Below, in pieces: positions 43,160 through 52,011 of a DNA stretch of 64,000 bases. A program made the translations under genes and the position numbers. The notes under the pieces were generated by a model. That model saw only the letters and a list, made by a program, of their open reading frames with translations. It had not been told where the DNA came from and did not search any database. The number at the start of each line of letters is the position of its first letter. Positions within the stretch are counted from its first letter, which is position 1. The DNA comes from SIG673 sp045653945. Lineage in GTDB: Bacteria > Bacillota > Clostridia > Oscillospirales > CAG-272. The DNA is taken from positions 1-64,000 of the forward strand of contig JAZOML010000066.1 of assembly GCA_045653945.1 (NCBI GenBank), read 5' to 3'.

Positions 43160-43226
43160 CAGACGGTCGACTTTATTGCTCTTTGCTCCCACGCGGTTTT
43201 ATCCGCTAATCCGTCAGTTACAAAGA
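43156..43226 (-). promoter_or_regulatory. ZTP (pfl) riboswitch aptamer
   Basis: The leader RNA of purO has the ZTP/pfl motif elements in order: AACUGACGGA, a small hairpin AGCGGAUAAAACCGCGU, GGGAGC, a variable linker, then CCGUCUGGGCA (43156-43166), the conserved pseudoknot strand. ZTP riboswitches sense ZMP/ZTP, which accumulate when 10-formyl-tetrahydrofolate is short, and turn on purine and folate genes. Here they would raise the two enzymes that consume ZMP. The alarmone is the direct substrate of the second gene. Confidence 0.87.
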
Positions 43227-43242
43227 ACCTTTTTCTAAATTG

Positions 43243-43271
43243 AGTATAACATATTTTAAAAAATATGTCAA
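43243..43271 (-). promoter_or_regulatory. Sigma-A promoter of the purO operon
   Basis: Minus-strand TTGACA (43266-43271) and TATACT (43243-43248), 17-base spacer, placing the start of transcription just before the riboswitch. Confidence 0.82.
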
Positions 43272-43281
43272 GTAATATTTT

Positions 43282-44952
43282 TTATATTTTAAGCTTTGCG
43301 GCGATATTTTTCATACGCTCCTTATCCACCTTTAAAACCCTGCGGTCATAGGTGTAAAGACCGTTGGTTTCGTCCTCAACATCGGAAACCTGCGTGTAAA
43401 CAGAGGCGCAAAGTCCTTCTTTTACCAGCGGAATTACCTCGTTTTCGTAAAGCTTTTCAAGTGCATCCATAAAAAGTGCGCCGTCGTCGAATTTTTTGTA
43501 ACCGTAGGTTTTGTCAAGATTAAAGGAGTGCTCGTCTAATTTATACGAATAACCGCCAAACTCCGATAAAACGGTAGGCTTGTCGCTTTTCTTTATTTTA
43601 ACAGGCTTAAAATACACGTGAAGACTTGTAACGTCGCTCTTTTTTCCTGTAAACCAACCCGAAGTAGCATCAATAAAACGAGAACTGTCAATCTCCTTCA
43701 TAATTTCAAAAACCTTATCGGCATCAAACTGTCCCCAACCCTCGTTGAAAATTGTCCAATAACAAATGCAGGGATGATTTTGAAGCTGCCTTACTGTGCT
43801 TTTCATACCGTCGATAAATGCAACCTTAGTTTCCTTGCTCCTATGCAAAAGAAAATTTGGAAAACGCTTCATACCGATTGTGGGCAGTGCGGTATCACGG
43901 AAAAACGAGTATTTTCCATTGTTTACCATATCCTGAAAAACAACCATACCAAGACGGTCGCAATCGTAGTAAAACTGCTCAGGCTCAACCTTGATATGCT
44001 TGCGGAGCATATTGAATCCAAGCTCCTTCATAGCGAGAATATCGTTTTCAAAGCCCTTTTCAGTGGCAGGTGTAAAAATTCCGTCGGGGAAATACCCTTG
44101 GTCAAGAAGTCCGTGAAAAAAGTAGGGCTTCCCGTTAAGACAAAGTCGCAAAATACCGTCTACGCGTTTAATTTCAAGGGTACGCAATGCAAAATAGGAT
44201 TGCACCTCATCTTCGCCTGCAATCACTGTAAAATTGTAAAGACGAGGATTTTCGGGCGACCAATATTCAGGCGTGTCAATTTTTACGGTGGCAGCTCCGT
44301 TTACGATAGGGAATACCTTGCCCTCGCATATAACCTCGCCGTTAGAAATTGCGTTGACTTTAATAATCGCAGTGTCGTTTTCCGTCTTTATTTCAAGAGA
44401 CTCAATATACTTTTCCGGTACACTTTCAAGCCAAACGGTTTGCCAAATTCCGGTAACGGGAGTGTACCACATACCCCCTCGCCTTTCCTTTTGCTTTCCG
44501 TATGGGAGTACAGCCGTATCAAGCTCGTCGAAAACGTAAACGGTAAGCTCGTTTTCGGACATAAGCGCATCGGTAATATCAAAAGAAAAGCTCTCGTAAC
44601 CGCCTGCGTGCTCTCCGATTTCCTTTCCGTTTAAAAAAACACTTGCATACTGGTCAACTGCGCCAAAATGCAGTATAACTCGACTTTTAATAAAATTTTC
44701 GGGGAGAGTGAAGCGCTTTTGGTAAACAGGCGCAGGGCATTTACCCAGACGGCGTCCAATCCCTGACAAAAGCGATTCAGGGCAAAACGGCACTGTAATT
44801 TTCTCGCAAGGGGCATCAATTCTTTCGTAAAAATCCCATTCACCGTTAAGACAGAAAAAAGAATTTCTGCGCATTTGCGGACGCGGATAGTAGTTATGCG
44901 GGATACCGCTTAAATTTTCACCCTCTACGGTATATAAATCGTTAATTTTCAA
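43282..44952 (-). CDS. Glycoside hydrolase family 2 enzyme
   Basis: A 556-residue enzyme with the GH2 order: N-terminal sugar-binding jelly roll (NGEWDFYERIDAP, VILHFGAVDQYASVFLNGKEIGEH), immunoglobulin-like domain, then a TIM barrel. The acid/base is in FNEGWGQFD and the nucleophile in VLSEFGGYSY. Beta-galactosidase, glucuronidase or mannosidase activity cannot be told apart by eye. No signal peptide, so the substrate is taken up first. Its start overlaps the end of the MFS transporter gene by 11 bases. Confidence 0.9.
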   Translation of the reverse strand: MKINDLYTVEGENLSGIPHNYYPRPQMRRNSFFCLNGEWDFYERIDAPCEKITVPFCPESLLSGIGRRLGKCPAPVYQKRFTLPENFIKSRVILHFGAVDQYASVFLNGKEIGEHAGGYESFSFDITDALMSENELTVYVFDELDTAVLPYGKQKERRGGMWYTPVTGIWQTVWLESVPEKYIESLEIKTENDTAIIKVNAISNGEVICEGKVFPIVNGAATVKIDTPEYWSPENPRLYNFTVIAGEDEVQSYFALRTLEIKRVDGILRLCLNGKPYFFHGLLDQGYFPDGIFTPATEKGFENDILAMKELGFNMLRKHIKVEPEQFYYDCDRLGMVVFQDMVNNGKYSFFRDTALPTIGMKRFPNFLLHRSKETKVAFIDGMKSTVRQLQNHPCICYWTIFNEGWGQFDADKVFEIMKEIDSSRFIDATSGWFTGKKSDVTSLHVYFKPVKIKKSDKPTVLSEFGGYSYKLDEHSFNLDKTYGYKKFDDGALFMDALEKLYENEVIPLVKEGLCASVYTQVSDVEDETNGLYTYDRRVLKVDKERMKNIAAKLKI

Positions 44953-46243
44953 GCTTGCTCTCCTTTTTCTTTGAAAAGATAAACGTTAACGTGAGTATAA
45001 CACCAAGCACAAGTGCAACAATAAGTGCCCATAAGAAAATGTTTTCATTAGGCTTAAACGAGAAGGTGCCGTCATCGTTTTTAATTTGCTCGGCATTGCT
45101 AAGTACAGCAGAACCGATAGCAGGCCCGATAATACCGGGTATAAGCACCTGTCCGACAATTCGTAAGCCTTGGAACATACCGGCTTTGTTTTCGGGAGTG
45201 AGGTCGCGTATTTTAGCGCCGAAAACCGCCATACCCGAAAGGTAACCGCACATCATTAGAAGTGAGCCGATAAATACAAGTGCAGTAGCCTTGAAAAAGA
45301 ATAGGATAATATATCCGACAATCAATAGCGAGAGTGCAGGAATAAGCGATTTTTTGTATCCTAGCTTATCATAGGCTCTACCCCAAAGTGCAGTAAAGAC
45401 CGATGCTAAAATTATAGCGGGTGCCATAATAAATACGTAGTCGGTCATTCCGAGAGAAACGGAATAGTACAGTATAAGATACGGCATAAAAATTTGTATT
45501 GAAATGCCGAAAACAGCAAAGCAGATAAGGGTGATATAAAGAGAAGGATTACTCTTTATAACCGACGGTGTAAAGCCGTAAACAATATTTTTAAAATATC
45601 CCTTGTTTTCCTCGGATTTAATAGTAGGCTCTTCAATTATAAATATACCCACAATACCGATAAGAATAACCGCTACACCTATAATTATAAAGATAGTAGT
45701 CCAGCTTGCCGCCTCGTCGAGGTTGAAGGACATAAATCCGCCGAAAACCGCTAAAATAGCAACAAGCGGCATCATAGCATTTATACCCTCAGCCTTACCT
45801 CGGTTGCTATCATCCGTAGAATCGGTAAGCCAAGCGTTGAACGCCGCATCGTTTGCACTTGAACCGAAAAAGGTCATAACGCAGTCCATAATAATAACTA
45901 AGGTTATAGCGATAGCTGCCGCACTTGCAACGGGAAATACAGAAGAAAGAATATCAGTTCTTATGAAAGCAAACGATAGAATTGAAATTCCCCAAAGAAT
46001 ATATCCGCCGCACATAAATACCTTGCGCTTTCCTATCTTGTCCGAAAACGCACCGATAAGCAGTGTTGTAACCGTAGCGGCAATAGCACTTGCTGCAACC
46101 ATCGCCGAAATATCGGCGGCGCTCGCATTGAACATCTTGTAAATAAAAACGTTAAAATACATATTTTCAACGACCCAAGCGATTTGCCCCGTAAGGCTAA
46201 AAATCACAAGTACAAGGAAAAACTTTGCTTTACTTTTTTTCAT
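44942..46243 (-). CDS. MFS sugar transporter (GPH/SLC45-like)
   Basis: A 434-residue, 12-helix major facilitator protein: AWVVENMYFNVFIYKMF at the N terminus, GAFSDKIGKRKVFMCGGY (the loop 2-3 motif), and LWGRAYDKLGYKKSLIP as the second-half copy. Coupling to the GH2 gene points to import of a beta-linked glycoside. I chose ATG 46243 behind GAGAGG; upstream codons lie in the terminator of the preceding operon. Confidence 0.87.
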   Translation of the reverse strand: MKKSKAKFFLVLVIFSLTGQIAWVVENMYFNVFIYKMFNASAADISAMVAASAIAATVTTLLIGAFSDKIGKRKVFMCGGYILWGISILSFAFIRTDILSSVFPVASAAAIAITLVIIMDCVMTFFGSSANDAAFNAWLTDSTDDSNRGKAEGINAMMPLVAILAVFGGFMSFNLDEAASWTTIFIIIGVAVILIGIVGIFIIEEPTIKSEENKGYFKNIVYGFTPSVIKSNPSLYITLICFAVFGISIQIFMPYLILYYSVSLGMTDYVFIMAPAIILASVFTALWGRAYDKLGYKKSLIPALSLLIVGYIILFFFKATALVFIGSLLMMCGYLSGMAVFGAKIRDLTPENKAGMFQGLRIVGQVLIPGIIGPAIGSAVLSNAEQIKNDDGTFSFKPNENIFLWALIVALVLGVILTLTFIFSKKKESKLEN

Positions 46244-46255
46244 AATAAAACCTCT

Positions 46256-46288
46256 CAAAAATGCCCTTATCAACTTTAATAAGGGCAT
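46256..46288 (-). terminator. Terminator of the DUF1538/P-II operon
   Basis: On the minus strand ATGCCCTTAT (46279-46288) pairs with ATAAGGGCAT (46261-46270), followed by a T run. Confidence 0.8.
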
Positions 46289-46296
46289 AATATAAA

Positions 46297-46647
46297 TTAA
46301 TTTTCTGGCTTTGCGTCAGCTTTTTTAGTCTTTGGCGGTTCTGCAAGTCCCACTGTTGCATCAACGGGCATAGAAAAAGCAATTCCCTGCCCAGGAGTAT
46401 TAAGACCAACCGCCTTGTAAAGAGCGTGAAGAATATCGTTCTTTATTTCTTTTTGAACGAGTATCATAACAATTTCCTTTTCGGGCTGAACGGTTATTCC
46501 AAAAAGCTTTTCCGCTTCAAGACTAGCTGTACCTCTTGCGTGTATAACCGTACCGCCTCTTGCGCCGAATTCCTTTGCCGCATCCATAACGGCATCTGAG
46601 AATCCCGCATTAACTATACAAAATATAACCTCGTGCTTGTAAACCAT
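46297..46647 (-). CDS. P-II-like signalling protein (second copy)
   Basis: A 116-residue protein with the ferredoxin-like P-II fold pattern: HEVIFCIVNAGFSDAVMDAAKEFGARGGTVIHARGT, then EIVMILVQKEIKNDILHALYKAVG and a C-terminal GIAFSMPVDATVGL. The nucleotide-binding ends are recognisable, but the uridylylatable T-loop tyrosine of GlnB is not. The tail is charged (PKTKKADAKPEN). It is probably a regulator of the DUF1538 membrane protein encoded upstream. I chose ATG 46647 behind AAAGGAAG. Confidence 0.82.
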   Translation of the reverse strand: MVYKHEVIFCIVNAGFSDAVMDAAKEFGARGGTVIHARGTASLEAEKLFGITVQPEKEIVMILVQKEIKNDILHALYKAVGLNTPGQGIAFSMPVDATVGLAEPPKTKKADAKPEN

Positions 46648-46663
46648 ATCCGTTACTTCCTTT

Positions 46664-47038
46664 CTATTTCGGTAAATTTGCAAGGAACTGATAGATTGCA
46701 ACACCGATTGTTCCCGTCATCGGGATAGTGTAGGCAATGCCCTTGCCATTTTTGATTGTTTCAAATTTTTCTTCAAGCGTTTCAAGTGCGTTTTTAACCG
46801 TATCTTCCTTGATGACGCTGATAATTACGCCCTTTTCTGAGCTTGGTATACCGAGCATACGGAGTGTTTCCGCACTTGCAGTACCGACACCGTTAAGGAT
46901 AAGCTGCATATTTACCTCAAAGCCCTGCAAAATATCGGCGTAAAACTCAGTTTTTCGCCTGTCTACCACAGTAATAAGCAGCTTTAGCTTATGTGGTGCA
47001 GGAGCAGGAGTGGGTTTTGTTTTCGTTTGATTTCTCAT
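46664..47038 (-). CDS. P-II-like signalling protein (first copy)
   Basis: A 124-residue protein with an N-terminal proline- and lysine-rich tail (TKTKPTPAPAPHK), then the P-II-like core KLKLLITVVDRRKTEFYADIL, LILNGVGTASAETLRMLGI, GVIISVIKEDTVKNALETL and GIAYTIPMTGTIGVA. It differs clearly from the second copy, so the two may form heteromers or sense different ligands. The gene lies 18 bases after the membrane protein gene. Confidence 0.8.
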   Translation of the reverse strand: MRNQTKTKPTPAPAPHKLKLLITVVDRRKTEFYADILQGFEVNMQLILNGVGTASAETLRMLGIPSSEKGVIISVIKEDTVKNALETLEEKFETIKNGKGIAYTIPMTGTIGVAIYQFLANLPK

Positions 47039-47056
47039 AGTCCACTGTTTCCTTTC

Positions 47057-48580
47057 CTACATAAAGCTGATAATTTGCTCATCGTCCGCCTCTAGTATGC
47101 GCTTCATAGCGATACGCTTACGCATATTCGACATAAAGATTGCACGGAAGCCGAGCAGCTGAATAGTGATAAGAGGAGTCATCGCAACCATAGCGACAAT
47201 TCCAAACGCAAGATTCATAACGTCGCCGCCAAGCGCATCGCAAAGACCGATTGCCATAGGTAAAATAAAACCTGAGGTGAGCGGGCCACTTGCGACTCCG
47301 CCCGAGTCAAACGCAATAGCCGTATAAAGACCTGGAACGAAGAAGGAAAGACCGAGTGAAATAAGATATCCCGGAACAACGTAGTAAAGGATGTTAAATC
47401 CTAAAATAATGCGGATAACAGAAAGAGCAATTGAAATTCCGACACCGCACGAGAGCGCAATCATCATAGAACGCTTGCTAACAGTACCGTCGGTAATATC
47501 CTCAACCTGCTTATTTAAAACCTGAACGGCAGGCTCGGCTAAAACTACAACCGTACCTAGAATAAATGCGAATACTATAACTATAACAGTGGGAGCATTC
47601 GCAAGAGATTGTCCGAGTTTAGAGCCGATAGGCATAAATCCAACGTTTACCGCGGTAAGGAAAATTACAAGTCCGAAAAGGGTATACGCAATACCTATAG
47701 CAATTCTCACAAGCTTCTTTTTTGGTAGCTTCAAAAAGAAAACTTGAAGAACTACGAAGAACACAACGATAAGTCCAAGAGCGAGCAGCACCTCGCCAAA
47801 GGTGTGAAATAGTGTTTCAAGAAGCGCAAAGCCAAGACTGTTTTCTATACTGTAATTTGGAACTGTGTAGGGAATATCTCCCGTAATACCTATACCGAGC
47901 ATCATAACCGCAAGAATAGGTCCAACTGAGCACATAGCGATAAGACCGAAGCTGTTTTCACTTACGTTTTTACCGCCGAGTGTACCGGCAATACCAACAC
48001 CAAGCGCCATTATAAATGGTACGGTTATAGGGCCCGTTGTAACTCCGCCCGAATCAAAGGCAAGTCCAAGGAATTTTTCGTTACCATTTATGATAACCAA
48101 AGCGGCAAATGCAAAAAGCACTAAATAAAAGAATAGAAGTATTGCCGAAAGCTGCTTTTTGAATACCATTTTAAGAACGGAAACAAGCAAAAATGCTCCG
48201 ACACCAATTCCAACCGCTATAATTAAAAGAAAGGAGCTTGGTATAACGTCGGAAACCTGCTCCGCAAGGACGGTAAGGTCAGGCTCGGCAATCGTTATGA
48301 GAAGTCCCATAACAAAACAAACGGAGAGAAGAAGTGAAATTTTTTTCGTTTTGGTAAGTCCTGCACCGATTTGCTCACCCATAGGCGTCATAGCAATATC
48401 TGCCCCAAGACTGAAAAGCCCGATTCCGATTATAAGAAAAAACGCCGATACAAAAAAGACCGCAAGCTCCTTAAAGCTGAGGTTAAGTATCGGTGTGAAA
48501 TTTAAAATGATAACTATTATAGCAACAGGAAGCACTGAAAAAGCGGCTTCCTTGAATTTTTTTATAAGTGAACTATACAA
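47057..48580 (-). CDS. DUF1538 membrane protein (two repeat halves)
   Basis: A 507-residue polytopic protein made of two DUF1538 halves. Each half contains a GEQIG/GSKLGQSL-type segment and a conserved FDSGGVxxGPxT motif (FDSGGVTTGPITVPF and FDSGGVASGPLTSGF). The internal duplication suggests an inverted-repeat transporter or channel of unknown substrate. I chose TTG 48580, seven or eight bases after AGGAG; the frame upstream runs through the promoter. The P-II-like genes follow in the same operon. Confidence 0.85.
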   Translation of the reverse strand: MYSSLIKKFKEAAFSVLPVAIIVIILNFTPILNLSFKELAVFFVSAFFLIIGIGLFSLGADIAMTPMGEQIGAGLTKTKKISLLLSVCFVMGLLITIAEPDLTVLAEQVSDVIPSSFLLIIAVGIGVGAFLLVSVLKMVFKKQLSAILLFFYLVLFAFAALVIINGNEKFLGLAFDSGGVTTGPITVPFIMALGVGIAGTLGGKNVSENSFGLIAMCSVGPILAVMMLGIGITGDIPYTVPNYSIENSLGFALLETLFHTFGEVLLALGLIVVFFVVLQVFFLKLPKKKLVRIAIGIAYTLFGLVIFLTAVNVGFMPIGSKLGQSLANAPTVIVIVFAFILGTVVVLAEPAVQVLNKQVEDITDGTVSKRSMMIALSCGVGISIALSVIRIILGFNILYYVVPGYLISLGLSFFVPGLYTAIAFDSGGVASGPLTSGFILPMAIGLCDALGGDVMNLAFGIVAMVAMTPLITIQLLGFRAIFMSNMRKRIAMKRILEADDEQIISFM

Positions 48581-48617
48581 GATTATAACTCCTGTGCATA
48601 ACAAATAGTACAAATTA

Positions 48618-48646
48618 AGTATAACATATACTATTAGTTAAGTCAA
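48618..48646 (-). promoter_or_regulatory. Promoter of the DUF1538/P-II operon
   Basis: Minus-strand TTGACT (48641-48646) and TATACT (48618-48623), 17-base spacer. Confidence 0.78.
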
Positions 48647-48734
48647 TAGAATGAAAAATATTTTTAAAAACTTTATTTTTATTTAATAAAAAGAGTGTAT
48701 AATAATATTTGACAAAATGAAAGGAGAAGCTTTA

Positions 48735-50096
48735 GTGGACGAAAACAACAATCAAAATAATGAAAATTTAAACGAAAATACAGAAAATCAAACATTTTCT
48801 TCCGAAAATAAATCGAGCGCACCCGAAAACAGAGATTATACTCCGTACAAAACACCAAGCTACGGCTATAATCCTTATGCACAAATGGGAGGATATGGAT
48901 ATAACGTCCCCCCACACCCCCAAAAAAAATCAAATAATAAGGTGCTTATCGGTATTATTATAGTCTTGAGCGCATTGCTACTTGTCGCTGTGATTCTGAT
49001 AGCGAGCGTTTTCGGGCCGGTGATATCCGAAATATATAGCAATAACTTAGGTAGTGATAGCTCTGTTGAGCTTCCCGAAGCTCTAAAAAGCGACGATATG
49101 ATATACGCTGATTTTCAGTTAAATCAGTCGCAAACTCCGGGAACGGCACACTCGACACTTGTAGACGCATACGAGGCAACGTATAAAACCTTTGTTGAAA
49201 TTAACACATCATCCGAAAAGGACGGTTCTATTGGCGCAGGCTCTGGTGTTATAATCAGCAAGATGAAAAATGGTATAGGTTATTATATTGTTACCAATAA
49301 CCACGTAGTCGAGGGCGCAACCAAAATCACCGTTAAGCTTCACGACGGCACGACCTACACTGCGGCAACAACCGTACTTCGTGATGAGCTTACCGACCTT
49401 GCGGTAATCTCGATTGCAGAAACCAAGGAGCTTCCAATTGCAAAGCTCGGTAAATCCGCAAATCTCCGTGTTGGCGAGAATATTTATATTATAGGAAATC
49501 CGCTTGGCACCCTTGCTGGTACACTCACAAACGGCATTATTTCCTCAACGGTGCAGGAGCTTTATATTGAAAATCACTATATGGAGCTTATCCAAACAAA
49601 CGCTCAAATAAACCCCGGTAACTCGGGCGGCCCTATGTTCAATATGGCAGGTGAGCTTGTTGCGATAGTAAACGCAAAATACGCAGGTGTTGGTATTGAG
49701 GGTATCGGCTTTGCTATACCGATAGATAAAGCGGTAAATATCGTAACTCAAATGATTACAAAGGGATACGTCGAGGGTAGACATAACCTAGGCATAACAA
49801 CCGAGCATAACCTCTATGGAGTTGGCGGACTTTGGATATCGTCAATTGAAAAGGATTCAGCTCTTATTAAGGCAGGTATGCCGTATAAGTCAACCTACGT
49901 TTATATGATACACTCCATTAACGGTAAAGAATATATAAACGGTCAGCAGGCAAACGCCTATATCGATGAACGACTTGCTGCAGGCGATAATGTTTCAATC
50001 ACCGTTACGGTATATGAAATGACGTTTAGCGACCTTGAACCGATAGAACAAAAAACGTATAACGTAAAGCTTGAACAAAAGTTTGCAAATAAATAA
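48735..50096 (+). CDS. htrA: HtrA/DegP-type membrane-anchored serine protease
   Basis: A 453-residue protein for extracytoplasmic protein quality control. Residues 1-70 are an Asn-, Glu-, Tyr- and Pro-rich cytoplasmic tail. A membrane helix (KVLIGIIIVLSALLLVAVIL) follows, then a trypsin-like domain with His (TNNHVVEGA), Asp (DELTDLAVI) and Ser (NPGNSGGPMF). The C terminus is a PDZ-like domain (LGITTEHNLYG...INGKEYINGQQA) with some divergence. I chose GTG 48735 because AAAGGAG sits eight bases upstream; ATG 48717 precedes that site. Confidence 0.92.
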   Translation: MDENNNQNNENLNENTENQTFSSENKSSAPENRDYTPYKTPSYGYNPYAQMGGYGYNVPPHPQKKSNNKVLIGIIIVLSALLLVAVILIASVFGPVISEIYSNNLGSDSSVELPEALKSDDMIYADFQLNQSQTPGTAHSTLVDAYEATYKTFVEINTSSEKDGSIGAGSGVIISKMKNGIGYYIVTNNHVVEGATKITVKLHDGTTYTAATTVLRDELTDLAVISIAETKELPIAKLGKSANLRVGENIYIIGNPLGTLAGTLTNGIISSTVQELYIENHYMELIQTNAQINPGNSGGPMFNMAGELVAIVNAKYAGVGIEGIGFAIPIDKAVNIVTQMITKGYVEGRHNLGITTEHNLYGVGGLWISSIEKDSALIKAGMPYKSTYVYMIHSINGKEYINGQQANAYIDERLAAGDNVSITVTVYEMTFSDLEPIEQKTYNVKLEQKFANK

Positions 50097-50109
50097 GTAT
50101 TACAACAAA

Positions 50110-50137
50110 GAGGCTACTTGAAAAGTAGCCTCTTATT
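50110..50137. terminator. Terminator between htrA and the GH13 gene
   Basis: A 10-bp perfect stem GAGGCTACTT/AAGTAGCCTC and TTATTTT, between convergent genes. Confidence 0.82.
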
Positions 50138-51961
50138 TTATTCGTTGTAGGTGAATATTGCAAATTTGCCCTTGCCAAGCGAATAGCGGAAGCGTCCGTC
50201 ATCACACGGCACACAGTTATCACCCGAAAATGCCTCAAAAAACGGCATATCGGAAACGAAAATTTTACTTGCGCCGAGATTTACCGCGCAGAGCGTCTTT
50301 CCTCTTTTAAAGAGGAATAAACCGTCCTTTGCCATTAAAACCTTGTATTCTCCGTCCTTAAAGCAAGAGATTGAAGAACGGATAGCACCAAGCTTTCTAT
50401 AAAATGAAAGAAGTGATTTGTCCGCCTTTGAATAGGCAAACGGCATACGGTTAAAGGGATCTCGTCCGCCCTCCATACCAATCTCATCACCGTAATAAAT
50501 GCAAGGATAACCGGGAAGCGTGTAGCAAAGAAACGCCGCAAGCTTAACCCTTTCGATAGCCTCTTTTCTCTTTGCAAGAGGCATACGGTAGGTGGATAGC
50601 TGACGGTTTGTCATATCAAGCGAACCGTCAAGGGAAAGCGTATTTAAAATTCGCTCGGTATCGTGAGTGCCGAGCAAATTCATAAGTGCATCACTTACAG
50701 CTTTTGGATAGTTGCGGTAGAGAAGTGCGGTTTCGCCTGCGATTTTCTCGGCATTTCCACTTAAAACGTAATCAATTATAGCGGTGCGAGTAGGATAGTT
50801 CATAACCGCGTCAAGCTGCTCGCCTTGAAAATAGGAGCGACGGTGATCGTACGCAATCTTGTCCGATGCGTCCTCCCAAACCTCACCTATAATGTAAGCG
50901 CTTGGGTTAATATCGTGCGAGGTTTGACGCAGCTGCTTAAGGAATTCATTTGAAAGCTCATCAGCAACGTCAAGTCGCCAGCCGTCAATACCTTTTTTCA
51001 GATAATGAGCGGCAACACCTTCTTTCCCGCATATAAACTCACGGAAAGAGTCGCTGTTTTTCTTTATGCAGGGGAGAATTTTAACGTCCCACCAACAAGT
51101 GTACCTGTCGGGGTAGTCCTTAAAATCATACCAATCGTAGTATGGCGATTCCTTGCTTTGATAAGCGCCCACAGAGTTATAATTTCCGTAACGGTTGAAA
51201 TAAACACTGTCATCGCCCGTGTGATTGAAAACGCCGTCAAGAACAACGTGCATATTTCTCTTTTTAAGCTCCGATATTAGCTCGTCAAGTGCCTCATCAC
51301 CGCCAAAGGCATCGTCAACCTTCAAATAGTCGCCAGTATCGTACTTGTGATTTGATGCTGCATCAAATATAGGATTTAAGTAAAGAGTAGTAACTCCAAG
51401 AGATTGCAAATAATCAAGCTTTTCGATTATACCGTAAAGCGTGCCGCCAAAAAAACAGTTATTTTTAAGCGGATCTCCGGGCTTTTCATTGAACTGAGGA
51501 ATACCGTTTTCCCAATCCTCGTAAAGCTCCGTACCCTCTTTAAGCTTGTACGGGTGATTTTCGCTACGCGCAAAGCGGTCGCAAAAGATTTGATACATTA
51601 TACCGCCCTTTATCCAGTCGGGCGTTTCGTAGCCCCTTTTGAAAACGGTAACGTTATACGTTTCCACTTGCTCTCCAAAGGGAGTTTTGTAGATAAAACG
51701 CAAAAAGTAAAGCCCTGCTTCATTTATATCCACGTCCGCGCGCCAAAAATCCTTGCCGTTTTTCATTTTAATCCAAGGACAAGGATATTTTTTTACTTTT
51801 CCGTCGCTATCGTTTACCACCTCAATATGTGGAGAAAATATACCGAGCCTGCGAGAGCTTTCAAAATCAAAAACTGCACTGCTACCCTCTGCAAACGCAA
51901 AGGAGGGCATTTTTTCGCCGTTTACCGTAAGTGAGGCATTAATAAGTTTACCTTGATTCAT
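50138..51961 (-). CDS. GH13 alpha-glycosidase (neopullulanase/cyclomaltodextrinase-like)
   Basis: A 607-residue enzyme. An N-terminal beta domain (to about residue 115) precedes the barrel, as in GH13_20-like enzymes. Catalytic motifs: GVFNHTG, GWRLDVADE (nucleophile Asp), IIGEVWEDA (acid/base Glu) and LGTHDTERI (transition-state Asp). It probably hydrolyses maltodextrins or limit dextrins released by glycogen phosphorylase. No signal peptide. Last gene of the glycogen operon. Confidence 0.9.
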   Translation of the reverse strand: MNQGKLINASLTVNGEKMPSFAFAEGSSAVFDFESSRRLGIFSPHIEVVNDSDGKVKKYPCPWIKMKNGKDFWRADVDINEAGLYFLRFIYKTPFGEQVETYNVTVFKRGYETPDWIKGGIMYQIFCDRFARSENHPYKLKEGTELYEDWENGIPQFNEKPGDPLKNNCFFGGTLYGIIEKLDYLQSLGVTTLYLNPIFDAASNHKYDTGDYLKVDDAFGGDEALDELISELKKRNMHVVLDGVFNHTGDDSVYFNRYGNYNSVGAYQSKESPYYDWYDFKDYPDRYTCWWDVKILPCIKKNSDSFREFICGKEGVAAHYLKKGIDGWRLDVADELSNEFLKQLRQTSHDINPSAYIIGEVWEDASDKIAYDHRRSYFQGEQLDAVMNYPTRTAIIDYVLSGNAEKIAGETALLYRNYPKAVSDALMNLLGTHDTERILNTLSLDGSLDMTNRQLSTYRMPLAKRKEAIERVKLAAFLCYTLPGYPCIYYGDEIGMEGGRDPFNRMPFAYSKADKSLLSFYRKLGAIRSSISCFKDGEYKVLMAKDGLFLFKRGKTLCAVNLGASKIFVSDMPFFEAFSGDNCVPCDDGRFRYSLGKGKFAIFTYNE

Positions 51962-51973
51962 AGTTTACCTTAA

Positions 51974-52007
51974 TTTAAGTCCTTGCCCAATAGAGCAAGG
52001 ACTTAAA
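51974..52007 (-). other. Intercistronic perfect hairpin between glgP and the GH13 gene
   Basis: A 13-bp perfect stem (51974-51986 with 51995-52007) with an eight-base loop. No T run follows in either direction, so it is more likely an RNA-stabilising or processing hairpin than a terminator. Confidence 0.55.
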
Positions 52008-52011
52008 GCTC

